Source of the DNA: CBDUMN01 sp965368335
GTDB taxonomy: Bacteria > Pseudomonadota > Alphaproteobacteria > Rhodospirillales > JAPHRK01
DNA length: 41,711 bases
NCBI GenBank assembly: GCA_965368335.1
Contig: CBDUMN010000023.1
Coordinates: 1 to 41,711 of the forward strand
Direction: 5' to 3'
Below, in pieces: positions 26,905 to 33,869 of this stretch. A program made the translations under genes and the position numbers. Below the pieces are notes generated by a model. It saw only the letters and a program-made list of their open reading frames with translations. It was not told the DNA's origin and searched no databases. The first letter of the stretch is position 1, and the number at the start of each line of letters is the position of its first letter.

Positions 26905-27834
26905 CTAATTCCCCATCAGGACGCGGACATGAACGGCGACTGATTCGGCAAGGGCGGTGAGGTCATAACCGCCTTCAAGGGTCGAGACGACTTTCCCGTC
27001 ACAGCACTCATCGGCCACTTTGAGCAACTCACGGGAAATCCACTCAAAATCACCCGTCTGGAGCCGAAGGTGCGCCAACGGATCGCGGGCATGGGCGTCA
27101 AACCCGGCGGAAACCATCAAAAGGTCGGGACTGAAAGCGCGGAGTTTGGGAAGAATTTTATTCTCGTAACCTTCACGGAAGGCCTCACTCCCCGATCCGG
27201 GAGCCAACTCAAGATTGACGACGTTCCCATCAAGCCCGGTTTCTCCCTCCGCCCCGGTTCCCGGATAGCATGGAGACTGGTGGCTCGAGGCATAGAACAT
27301 GTAGGCGTTTTGCCCGGCCATATCCTGGGTGCCGTTGCCGTGATGAACGTCGAAATCGACAATGGCGACCTTCTCAACGCCGTGAACCTCATGGGCATGA
27401 GCAGCGCCGATGGCAATATTATTGAACAAGCAAAAGCCCATGGACTGGAAACGCTCGGCGTGGTGTCCCGGAGGACGAGTAGCGCAGAAAGCGTTACGGG
27501 CCTTGCCACTCATCACCTCATCGACCGCCTCGCAGATACCGCCAACGGCGCGCAAGGCCGCCTCGCCGGACATGGGCGACATGGCCGTATCGCCGTCTAT
27601 ATGGTAGTAGCCACCTTTAGGGACTGCATTGAAAACGCTTTCAATCAGGGTCTGCGGATGCTGTCTGGCAATCTGCTCGACCGTTCCCATGGGAGCTTCG
27701 CGGCGGTCGAGGAAAGCAAACTCCTCGGCTTCCAAGGCCTGCGAAATGGCGCGCAGGCGATCAGGGCATTCAGGATGATGCGGCCCCGCCTCGTGCTCGA
27801 GACAAACCGAATGAGTGTAAAGCAGCGTCGTCAT
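26905..27834 (-). CDS. Histone-deacetylase-family protein (acetoin-utilisation/APAH-like)
   Basis: Zinc-dependent arginase/deacetylase-fold hydrolase, 309 residues. The family motifs are plain: HPECPDRL near residue 22, RPPGHHAERFQSMGFCLFNN (catalytic HH pair, about 135-155), IVDFDVHHGNGTQ (zinc Asp and His, about 172-184) and a late SAGFDAHARDPLAHL with the third zinc Asp. Bacterial members remove acetyl groups from polyamines or proteins; the substrate here is unknown. The ATG at 27834 fits the family; a TTG at 27870 is a less likely start. It lies in a chain of same-direction genes with two metallo-hydrolases. Confidence 0.92.
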   Translation of the reverse strand: MTTLLYTHSVCLEHEAGPHHPECPDRLRAISQALEAEEFAFLDRREAPMGTVEQIARQHPQTLIESVFNAVPKGGYYHIDGDTAMSPMSGEAALRAVGGICEAVDEVMSGKARNAFCATRPPGHHAERFQSMGFCLFNNIAIGAAHAHEVHGVEKVAIVDFDVHHGNGTQDMAGQNAYMFYASSHQSPCYPGTGAEGETGLDGNVVNLELAPGSGSEAFREGYENKILPKLRAFSPDLLMVSAGFDAHARDPLAHLRLQTGDFEWISRELLKVADECCDGKVVSTLEGGYDLTALAESVAVHVRVLMGN

Positions 27835-27871
27835 GGTGGCGTCTTCTTTATGGTTGTTTTCCGGCGCCAAT

Positions 27872-28756
27872 CTAGAACCGGTTGAGGGGTATCTTCAAGT
27901 AGGCCTGTCCGTTTTCCTCAGGCTCAGGCAAAAAACCGGCCCTCATGTTGACCTGAATGGCAGGCAGGATCAGCCCCGGCATTCCCAGGGTCGCATCTTT
28001 CTCGGCGCGTTTTTTGGCAAAGCTCGCCTCGTCACTCCCCTCGCCCACCTGAATGTTGTTTCTCCGCTGCTCACCCACTGTGCTCTCCCAGGCCACCGGG
28101 CGACCGCCCGGCGCATAGTCATGTAGCGTAAAGAACCGGGTTTCATCGGGAAAGCGGAAGACCCGTTGGATGGAGCGATAAAGCATCAGGGCATCGCCCC
28201 CCGGAAAGTCGCAGCGCGCCGTGCCAAAATCGGGCATGAAACAAAGATCGCCGACAAACAAGGCGTCACCGATTTTGTAGCTGACGCAGGATGGCGTGTG
28301 GCCGGGAGTCAACACGACCTCACCTTCAATGCCGCCGACAGTAAAAGTTTCCCCATCCGCCATCAGTTTATCGAAAGGACTGCCATTTATGGGCTGATCC
28401 GGGAGGTTGTAGATCTCCTTAAACGTCGATTGAACCAGTCCCACCTGATCACCAATACAAATCGGCACACCATAGCGTCCGGCAAAGAATCGATCAGCCG
28501 CCAAATGGTCGGCATGGACATGGGTTTCAAGCACTCGCTCAAGCTCAAAACCGCGCCCATCGATAAATTTAGCAATAGCTTCCGCAGATTCGGTGCTGAC
28601 CCGTCCCGAGGGGGCGTCATAATCAAGCACCGGGTCGATCACGGCGCACCGTTGGCTCGTTGGATCGCTCACCACATAAGACACTGTCGAGGTCGGCTCA
28701 TGGAAGAACCCGGTAACCTCGGGAATGCCTGAACTGGCTTTCATCATCATTGGCAT
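27872..28756 (-). CDS. Metallo-beta-lactamase-fold persulfide-dioxygenase-like protein
   Basis: MBL-fold protein of the ETHE1/Blh-like group, 294 residues. The metal motif is ETHVHADHLAA (HxHxDH), followed by GHTPSCVSY, GDLCFMPDFGTARCDFPGG and FTLHDY. The segment with FPGGDA is typical of bacterial persulfide dioxygenases and of the hydrolase-like domain of Blh, which is controlled by BigR in other bacteria. I infer oxidation of glutathione persulfide to sulfite, with moderate certainty. It overlaps the upstream MBL gene by 10 bases. Confidence 0.85.
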   Translation of the reverse strand: MPMMMKASSGIPEVTGFFHEPTSTVSYVVSDPTSQRCAVIDPVLDYDAPSGRVSTESAEAIAKFIDGRGFELERVLETHVHADHLAADRFFAGRYGVPICIGDQVGLVQSTFKEIYNLPDQPINGSPFDKLMADGETFTVGGIEGEVVLTPGHTPSCVSYKIGDALFVGDLCFMPDFGTARCDFPGGDALMLYRSIQRVFRFPDETRFFTLHDYAPGGRPVAWESTVGEQRRNNIQVGEGSDEASFAKKRAEKDATLGMPGLILPAIQVNMRAGFLPEPEENGQAYLKIPLNRF

Positions 28757-29799
28757 TGCGAGAACCTATAAACGCCATCATCGCCCAACTTACGCTCAAT
28801 CCGCCCCTGGCCTTTCAGGAAATGCAGATGGGCGAGGCTTTCCCCAATAGCGAAAAAAACCTGATGAGAGTCCAGTTCGCGGGTAAACAAGGATTTGAGC
28901 ACCTGTGCCGCCGAAGCAGGCTCTTTACAGGCCTCGAACGTTTCCTCCAGACGGGCGTCATGATGGTGGGCCAATTGGTGAAGACGGCCATGCAGGTTAC
29001 GAAACGGCGTGTCGTGACTTGGCAGGACAAGCGCATCCTCAGGCAAATTCTGATAACGCTCCAGGCTATCGAGAAATAACTGCAAGGGGTTGGATTCCGG
29101 CTCCTGCGGCCAAACGGAAACGTTGGGGCTGATTCGCGGCAAAATCTGGTCGCCCGAAATCAGCACGTTCAAGTCCGCGCAGTAAAGACAGGCATGCTCC
29201 GGCGAATGACCAGTCCCAACAATAACTTTCCACTCATGACCATTGACCTCGAAGCCTTCGCCATCCCGCAAGCGATGATAGGAGCCGGGAATCGGCACTA
29301 CCCGTTTCGGATAGGGATTGCCACGATTGGAGACGAAGTCCATCAGGTCGTCATCGAAGCCCGCTTTGCCGTAGAAATCGGTGAATATCTTAAGCCTTGG
29401 CCCTAGACCGTCATCGAGGCTCAGCATCCGGCCAAAGGCGAACTCACCGAGGGTGATCAACAAGGGCGCATCAAAGCGTTCCTGAAGCCAACCGGCGAGC
29501 CCCAGATGATCGGGATGGAAGTGCGTCACAACGATTTTTTTAACCGGCTTGCCCTCGAATAGATTGTCGAACACCTGCTCCCAGCAGCCCATAACCTCAT
29601 CGTTGGCGAACCCCGTATCGACGATGGTCCAGCCGTCGCCGTCCTCCAAAAGCCAGAGGTTGATGTGATCGAGCTTAAAGGGCAGAGGCATCCTGATCCA
29701 ATGGACACCCGGCGCAACCTCAATCGAGCGCCCCCGTTCGGGCAGGCTGTCGAAAACATATTCGGCGACGGACTGATTCACGTCTCTTATCCCTTCCAA
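28747..29799 (-). CDS. Metallo-beta-lactamase-fold hydrolase
   Basis: MBL-fold protein of 350 residues. The metal site is VTHFHPDHLGLAGWL (HxHxDH, about 92-106), with TGHSPEHACLY and a later ISGDQILPRISPNVSVW (bridging Asp) and LPSHDTPF. The C-terminal third (about 260-350) is a winged-helix-like extension seen in LACTB2-type and related hydrolases. The substrate is not evident. It is the most upstream gene of the leftward cluster; the preceding gene, the helicase, points the same way but is separated by a terminator-like hairpin. Confidence 0.85.
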   Translation of the reverse strand: MEGIRDVNQSVAEYVFDSLPERGRSIEVAPGVHWIRMPLPFKLDHINLWLLEDGDGWTIVDTGFANDEVMGCWEQVFDNLFEGKPVKKIVVTHFHPDHLGLAGWLQERFDAPLLITLGEFAFGRMLSLDDGLGPRLKIFTDFYGKAGFDDDLMDFVSNRGNPYPKRVVPIPGSYHRLRDGEGFEVNGHEWKVIVGTGHSPEHACLYCADLNVLISGDQILPRISPNVSVWPQEPESNPLQLFLDSLERYQNLPEDALVLPSHDTPFRNLHGRLHQLAHHHDARLEETFEACKEPASAAQVLKSLFTRELDSHQVFFAIGESLAHLHFLKGQGRIERKLGDDGVYRFSQCQ

Positions 29800-29870
29800 T
29801 ACCCCGGCAAGAAAAAGGCGGCCAATACTGCCGCCCTTCCCGATTTGGTTATGATTAGAGTGGTTTTAAA

Positions 29871-29896
29871 GCCCGTAAACAACCCTTTTTACGGGC
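29871..29896 (-). terminator. Hairpin just after the helicase stop
   Basis: GCCCGTAAA and TTTACGGGC form a perfect 9-base stem with an 8-base loop, directly downstream of the helicase TAA. On the minus strand it is followed by TTTAAAA, a short U-run. Probably an intrinsic terminator separating the helicase from the MBL genes. Confidence 0.7.
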
Positions 29897-31231
29897 TTAG
29901 GCCGCCTGAGAAGCTTCTCGGGCTTTTTTGGCCATCCGCTCCCGACGACCGGGACGCTTCTTCTTTTTCTTCGGTTTAGGGCCGTTCTGAACGGCCTTTT
30001 TCGGACCGTCTTTCTTGTTGCTGTTGGCCGACCGCTTCTTCTGACCACCCGGCTTTTTCTTAAAGCGTGGGGCATGAAAATCGTTGGCGATTTTGTCATC
30101 ATGATGGTCGTGATCAACCACCCAGGGAATTTCCTGGCCGATGGTCCGCTCGATATCGCGCAGATAACCGCGCTCTTCGGCATCGCAGAAAGAAACGGCC
30201 ATGCCCTCGGCCCCACCGCGCGCCGTCCGTCCAATTCGGTGGACGTAGCTCTCCGGTTCGTTAGGAATTTCAAAGTTGATGACGTGGGTCACGCCGTCCA
30301 CATCAATACCGCGAGAAGCGATATCGGTGGCGACCAGAACCCGCAAGCGTCCCGCCTTAAACATTTCAAGAGCCTTTTGGCGGGCGTTCTGCGTCTTGTT
30401 GCCATGAATAGCGGCGGCGCGGATGTCGCTGCGGTCGAGAATACGGGCAACCTTGTCCGCCCCATACTTGGTCCGGGTAAAGATCAGCACCCGTTCAAGC
30501 TCTTCATTCGCCATCACGTCGAGCAGCAGATCGCGCTTGTTTTCCTTGCTGACGAAAAGCACCCGCTGCTCGATTTTTTCAGCCGTTGTCGCCGCGGGAG
30601 CAACCTCAACACGGGCCGGATTGGTCAGCAGACCGTTGGCAAGATTTTGGACCGAGCGCGGCATGGTGGCCGAAAACAACAGGGTCTGGTGCTCGCCAGA
30701 AAGGGACTCGCCGATTTTTTTCACGTCGTGAATGAAGCCCATGTCCAGCATCCGGTCGGCCTCATCGAGAACGAAGACCTCTACTTTATCGAGGCGAAGA
30801 TGCTGCTGGTTCATCAGGTCCAACAAACGCCCCGGCGTGGCGACCAGAACATCGACACCCTGGGAAAGCTTTTTGATCTGCGGAAAGATCGGCGCACCGC
30901 CAAATACTACGGCGCTACGCAACGAGAGATATTTGCCATAGGTGCGGACATTCTCGGCGATCTGACCGGCCAATTCACGAGTTGGCGCAAGGATCAGAGC
31001 GCGAGCGGTTTTCTTCTGCGGTTTTTCTTTATGGGCCGCCAAGCGATGAAGAATCGGCAGCGTAAAGGCTGCCGTCTTGCCGGTGCCCGTCTGGGCCACG
31101 CCCAAAAGATCGCGTCCCTTCATCAGAAGGGGGATGGCTTGAGCCTGGATCGGCGTCGGCGTCGAATATCCCTCGGCGTCAAGCGCCTTGAGGATCGGGC
31201 GAATCAAGTTCAGCCCCGAAAAGTCGTTCAT
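29897..31231 (-). CDS. DEAD-box RNA helicase (RhlE-like)
   Basis: ATP-dependent RNA helicase of 444 residues. All core motifs are visible: the Q motif region PTPIQAQAIPLL, motif I AQTGTGKTAAF, PTRELAGQ, TPGRLLD, motif II DEAD (VLDEADRMLDMGF), SAT, then domain 2 with ATDIASRGID and HRIGRTARGG. A basic Lys/Arg-rich tail (about 370-444) follows, common in RhlE-type proteins and likely to bind RNA. These helicases act in ribosome assembly and cold adaptation. A long leader region precedes it. Confidence 0.94.
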   Translation of the reverse strand: MNDFSGLNLIRPILKALDAEGYSTPTPIQAQAIPLLMKGRDLLGVAQTGTGKTAAFTLPILHRLAAHKEKPQKKTARALILAPTRELAGQIAENVRTYGKYLSLRSAVVFGGAPIFPQIKKLSQGVDVLVATPGRLLDLMNQQHLRLDKVEVFVLDEADRMLDMGFIHDVKKIGESLSGEHQTLLFSATMPRSVQNLANGLLTNPARVEVAPAATTAEKIEQRVLFVSKENKRDLLLDVMANEELERVLIFTRTKYGADKVARILDRSDIRAAAIHGNKTQNARQKALEMFKAGRLRVLVATDIASRGIDVDGVTHVINFEIPNEPESYVHRIGRTARGGAEGMAVSFCDAEERGYLRDIERTIGQEIPWVVDHDHHDDKIANDFHAPRFKKKPGGQKKRSANSNKKDGPKKAVQNGPKPKKKKKRPGRRERMAKKAREASQAA

Positions 31232-31463
31232 TCGGTTCTTTCTTTCATTTATGGATTTTTGCCGGAAAGGCTCGTTTTAAGGGGCCGCCCCGTGCAAGGC
31301 CAAAAGATGCAAACCGATGCATCCGGTCTTACAGGAGAGCCGACCGCCTCATCCGACTTTCATTCAGTCGGCGGGACTTTTCCGTGACGCCTTCTTCGTT
31401 AAATTTTTAAAGAAGGTTTTAGGAACGACGGCTCGTTCGCAATTCTATCAATGTTCCCTCTTG

Positions 31464-31493
31464 ACAATAATAAAGGCGGCTTTTACTGCCGCC
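31464..31493 (-). terminator. Intrinsic terminator downstream of the 31577 gene
   Basis: GGCGGC and GCCGCC (31475-31480, 31488-31493) pair around a 7-base loop. Read on the minus strand the stem is followed by TTTATTATTGT, a good U-rich tail. It probably ends transcripts of the unknown gene at 31577-32326. Confidence 0.7.
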
Positions 31494-31530
31494 CCACTGA
31501 ATTGTCGTTAAGAAACGTGCCTCTATATAG

Positions 31531-31567
31531 AGAGAGGGGCTTGTCCGGTCAAGACAAACCCCTCTCT
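31531..31567 (-). terminator. Long 15-base-pair hairpin after the 31577 gene
   Basis: Arms 31531-31545 and 31553-31567 are complementary over 15 bases with a 7-base loop. The single mismatch is C-A on the plus strand but G-U on the minus strand, so the fold favours minus-strand RNA, that is the transcript of the gene ending at 31577. No U-run follows directly; it may protect the mRNA 3' end or act together with the next hairpin. Confidence 0.6.
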
Positions 31568-31576
31568 TTAAAAAAT

Positions 31577-32326
31577 CTAATGAGCTTTGCCGAAGAGATT
31601 TTCTTCCGTACTCATCCATTTCAACTCGTCACGAATCATGTCCATATGAGGACGATCCGGGGTCGCCATCAGTTCGCGAACGATCATGTCTCGCACCATG
31701 CGCGGAAACCGTTCGAAATTTTCCAGAAACAAAAATTTGATCGATGGGCGGATATTGGGAGAGGTCAACAATGAGGTGACCAGCTTCTTGCGAATTTCCT
31801 GACGCAGGTTACCAGCCTCGGTCAAAGCAAAAAACTCTTCGACGAAACGCCGAGGCTCCAACTCTCCGTCCATCAGGGCTTTGAGGTTGTTTTTCAGTGC
31901 GATGGAATAGCGTTCGCGAGCCTGCTTGACATAGAGCCCGGCATGGTTGGCCAGGGTGTTGATGGCCATCGGGTCGAAATCGTTTTCGGTAACCAGCTCG
32001 ACGCATTTTTTAACCGCATCATGTTTGGTCGTTTCCTTAACGATATCGAAAACGCCGCGGATCAGTTTATTTTTCCCGGCCAGAGGACTCAAGCGCACGG
32101 CCGCCGAGATCGCCATGGGCGATTCTGGATCGCGGGCGGAAACCAGCGCCAGCGGCAGCGGGTCTTCGAAGCCTTCCAGATGAATCTGCCGGTTGAGCAG
32201 ATACTCAGGTATTAGGATACGTTTATCGTCGCCCGGCACGGTGATTGGATCACCGGACTTGTAGTCCCGTTTTACTTTTCCGGCCAGTGAGAGGCCTTCT
32301 TGAGAAAATCCCAGGGTATTCGGCAT
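31577..32326 (-). CDS. Conserved protein of unknown function (helical, 249 residues)
   Basis: I do not recognise the family. The ATG at 32326 (MPNTLGFSQEGLSL) is chosen over a TTG at 32350; CGGGAAA lies about ten bases upstream. The first half is mixed (ILIPEYLLNRQIHLEGFED ... DPESPMAISAAVRLSP), the second half strongly helical and charged, with no membrane segment or signal peptide. The Asn/Leu/Lys helices with TLANHAGLYVKQARERY and FLFLENFERFPRMVRDM might form HEAT-like repeats, but this is a guess. It ends at strong hairpins and is the last leftward gene before the GANTC-rich region. Confidence 0.8.
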   Translation of the reverse strand: MPNTLGFSQEGLSLAGKVKRDYKSGDPITVPGDDKRILIPEYLLNRQIHLEGFEDPLPLALVSARDPESPMAISAAVRLSPLAGKNKLIRGVFDIVKETTKHDAVKKCVELVTENDFDPMAINTLANHAGLYVKQARERYSIALKNNLKALMDGELEPRRFVEEFFALTEAGNLRQEIRKKLVTSLLTSPNIRPSIKFLFLENFERFPRMVRDMIVRELMATPDRPHMDMIRDELKWMSTEENLFGKAH

Positions 32327-32743
32327 TGTTATAATTTCCCGTTCGTCCAACGTCAGTTTTGACAGACGTTTGTTTCCAAGACCTTAAACAGTCTTCGTTT
32401 TCCAAAAGAGGGAAGAAAGATAAAGTGGGATACGGGTGTTGCCGCCGCGCCTATCGCATCTGCACCGGCGAGACCCCCGACAAAGCCGCAACGCGCTTTA
32501 AGCTCGCTGGTTTTGCCGAAGGCGCGGATACCGACAACACCCGATCCGCCCCCTTGCTCTGTCCGACGGAAGCCCAACTTCCGCTCCCCAAGGCCACATA
32601 GGCCCGAAAATTCCCCTTTTAAAAATCTGCTCCAACGGCCATCCGGATGCTTTTTTTCCTTTAAATCGGGCAAAACCCCAAAATTTTGCGCCGCAAGCCC
32701 CGGAAGGCACAATATGTAGAAAATTGTCAGTATTTCCTGTAAC
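32327..32743. other. Gene-poor, GC-rich segment left of the GANTC cluster
   Basis: No gene supported. A 119-codon minus frame (32353-32712) opens at TTG without ribosome site, and the overlapping plus frames look no better. Hairpins are present, such as CGGAAG-N5-CTTCCG (32567-32583) and GCAAAA/TTTTGC near 32670-32690. The stretch could encode an unrecognised RNA or be a decayed gene; no tmRNA, 6S, SRP or RNase P signature was seen. Confidence 0.4.
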
Positions 32744-32882
32744 GATTCAAGTTAATGAAATCCGTTTATTTACGGATTCGCCCGATTCGTTTCCGATTCG
32801 GCCGCCCGCTAATGAGATTCACTATGCGAGTCCTTGCCACCTATCCGATTCACGGCAAATCATCAAAGGAAAAATTCGATTC

Positions 32883-32985
32883 AGAACCTCCTACAAAATA
32901 TTGGGGCTGCCACTAGATAAAGTATATTTCAGATTGACAGACACCATTATTTATCATACAACTCATTTAAAGAGTGGTTAACGAC
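32883..32985. other. AT-rich block without GANTC, between the two site clusters
   Basis: About 103 bases rich in A and T with runs such as AAAATATT, AAAGTATATTTC and CATTATTTATCATAC, in an otherwise GC-balanced genome. It holds the CtrA box at its right end. It could be a promoter core or an easily melted element. Confidence 0.5.
32967..32981. promoter_or_regulatory. Perfect CtrA box TTAA-N7-TTAA
   Basis: TTAA-AGAGTGG-TTAA matches the full consensus of the alphaproteobacterial cell-cycle regulator CtrA. It lies five bases from a GANTC site and about 230 bases before the first rightward gene. CtrA binds such sites in promoters and, in Caulobacter, in the replication origin. Confidence 0.6.
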
Positions 32986-33005
32986 GAGTCCTTTGATTCT
33001 TAATA

Positions 33006-33028
33006 GATTCAGTAACAGACTCAGTAAC
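33006..33028. repeat. Tandem 12-base repeat containing GANTC
   Basis: GATTCAGTAACA is followed at once by GACTCAGTAACC: two copies of an 11-base unit with one difference, 12 bases apart. It closes the GANTC cluster and resembles an iteron-like or operator repeat. Confidence 0.6.
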
Positions 33029-33038
33029 CGGAAAGATA

Positions 33039-33142
33039 AAAATAGCGCCGCAACAAACAGGCGGATAGTAAACGGCAAGCTTTGAGCCAATAGAGAACAG
33101 CTCATGTGCCGTTAAACAATCCAAGTTTGGTGGCGCTGTTTT
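33039..33142 (+). other. Nested inverted repeat, candidate structured leader RNA
   Basis: AAAATAGCGCC (33039-33049) pairs with GGCGCTGTTTT (33132-33142): 11 pairs with one G-U. Inside, AACGGCA (33071-33077) pairs with TGCCGTT (33107-33113), and within that TGAGC (33083-33087) with GCTCA (33100-33104). The nested order suggests a folded RNA of about 104 bases, lying 68 bases before the gene at 33210. It may be a leader element or a separate small RNA. No known riboswitch motif was recognised. Confidence 0.45.
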
Positions 33143-33209
33143 GATTCATTAGGGGAGCGGACAGGTCTTTGTAAGGCCTTTGTGTAACGGTCAGGGGGAT
33201 TTGACCAAG

Positions 33210-33494
33210 ATGACTGATTCAAAAGGCTCCGCGCCACAGCAGACCTTTGCCATCCACTACTGCAGAGCCGACCGTTCGGGTGAAGTATTCATCGAACTGA
33301 TCGGAGCGACCGGAGAAACGGAAGCGCGCGCCATATTTGGGCGGGTATTCACCAATGTCGATGTTGTCGCCGTTCGTCAAACAGGGGATGCCGGACGACG
33401 CAACGCCGCACCGGGCGCACGCTTCATCAATGGACGTTTCCATCCTGTCGACGGACAGGACGACTGGCCCGTTGAACCGGTTGGGTCCGTTTAA
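33210..33494 (+). CDS. Small protein of unknown function (94 residues)
   Basis: Unrecognised. From the ATG at 33210 (MTDSKGSAPQQTFAIHYC) it has 94 residues, with AGGGGG about ten bases upstream. A TTG at 33180 is a poorer start. The core (residues 11-55) looks like a small alpha/beta domain with alternating hydrophobic strands (TFAIHYCRADRSGEVFIELI; VDVVAVRQTG), followed by a polar Gly/Asp/Pro-rich tail. There is no signal or membrane segment. It is the first rightward gene after the GANTC/CtrA region, 50 bases before a second small gene. Confidence 0.65.
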   Translation: MTDSKGSAPQQTFAIHYCRADRSGEVFIELIGATGETEARAIFGRVFTNVDVVAVRQTGDAGRRNAAPGARFINGRFHPVDGQDDWPVEPVGSV

Positions 33495-33544
33495 ATCATT
33501 TACTCCAAAACGGGACGCTTTGGGGAACTAGGGGTAACGAAGTC

Positions 33545-33829
33545 ATGGACGTTTTTTGGTACTATTTGCCTGATGGCCTCGAGACTTATTCAAAAGCCAA
33601 ATGCGGCAAACTAAAAGCTGCAACCGAAGAAGCGGCTATTTCCGACCTTTGCCGTCAGCTCGGCCGTCGGCAGCTTCCCGACGGCATTCTCCTCGTGCGT
33701 TGGAGTGACGATATCTACAACGGCCCACTTTCCAAAGATCCTCTAGGATCGAACAATCGCTCTCTCGACTGGAAAGACGCTGCGGGCCGGGCACACGTTA
33801 TGCCTGCCACGCAAAAATACGCCATGTAA
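33545..33829 (+). CDS. Small protein of unknown function (94 residues)
   Basis: Unrecognised. It starts MDVFWYYLPDGLETYSKAKC with AGGGG about ten bases before the ATG. An apparent short alpha/beta domain includes AATEEAAISDLCRQLGRR (helix) and GILLVRWSDDIYNGP (strand and turn). No signal peptide or membrane segment. The same direction and spacing as the gene at 33210 suggest a two-gene unit, possibly continuing into mak (41 bases further). Confidence 0.7.
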   Translation: MDVFWYYLPDGLETYSKAKCGKLKAATEEAAISDLCRQLGRRQLPDGILLVRWSDDIYNGPLSKDPLGSNNRSLDWKDAAGRAHVMPATQKYAM

Positions 33830-33869
33830 AGGCTTAGGCCGCCTCCCCAATTCCCACTATACTGCCGCC

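Larger units (their letters stand above)
31232..31576. other. 345-base gap: helicase leader plus terminators of the next gene
   Basis: No gene supported. The part nearest the helicase contains a CCGACT-N7-AGTCGG hairpin (31353-31371), and GCCGAC at 31339-31344 can pair with the same GTCGGC, so two mutually exclusive folds are possible in the minus-strand RNA. CCTTCTT/AAGAAGG at 31390-31416 is followed by TTTT on the plus strand. The far end holds the two hairpins listed separately. Confidence 0.45.
32744..33022. promoter_or_regulatory. Dense cluster of 12 GANTC (CcrM methylation) sites
   Basis: GANTC starts at 32744, 32775, 32784, 32795, 32816, 32828, 32847, 32878, 32986, 32995, 33006 and 33018. 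Chance expectation is about one in 279 bases. Nine are GATTC, two GAGTC, one GACTC and none GAATC, so they read like direct repeats. Spacings of 9, 11 and 12 bases recur in both halves, near one DNA turn. In alphaproteobacteria GANTC is methylated by CcrM and bound by GcrA when methylated. Two sites share CGAGTCCTT (32827 and 32985). Two further sites follow at 33143 and 33216. Confidence 0.85.

Noticed and set aside
32353..32712. 119-codon minus-strand frame
   Set aside because: Starts at TTG without ribosome site, Gly-rich and unlike any family I know; overlapping plus frames are equally open.
32724..32981. 85-codon plus-strand frame over the GANTC cluster
   Set aside because: TTG start, no ribosome site. 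Its repeated DSP/DSF/IR residues simply arise from the GATTC repeats.
32744..33022. DnaA boxes to prove a replication origin
   Set aside because: No TTATCCACA/TGTGGATAA match with fewer than two mismatches was found by eye in 32327-33210. The best, AGTGGTTAA, coincides with the CtrA box.
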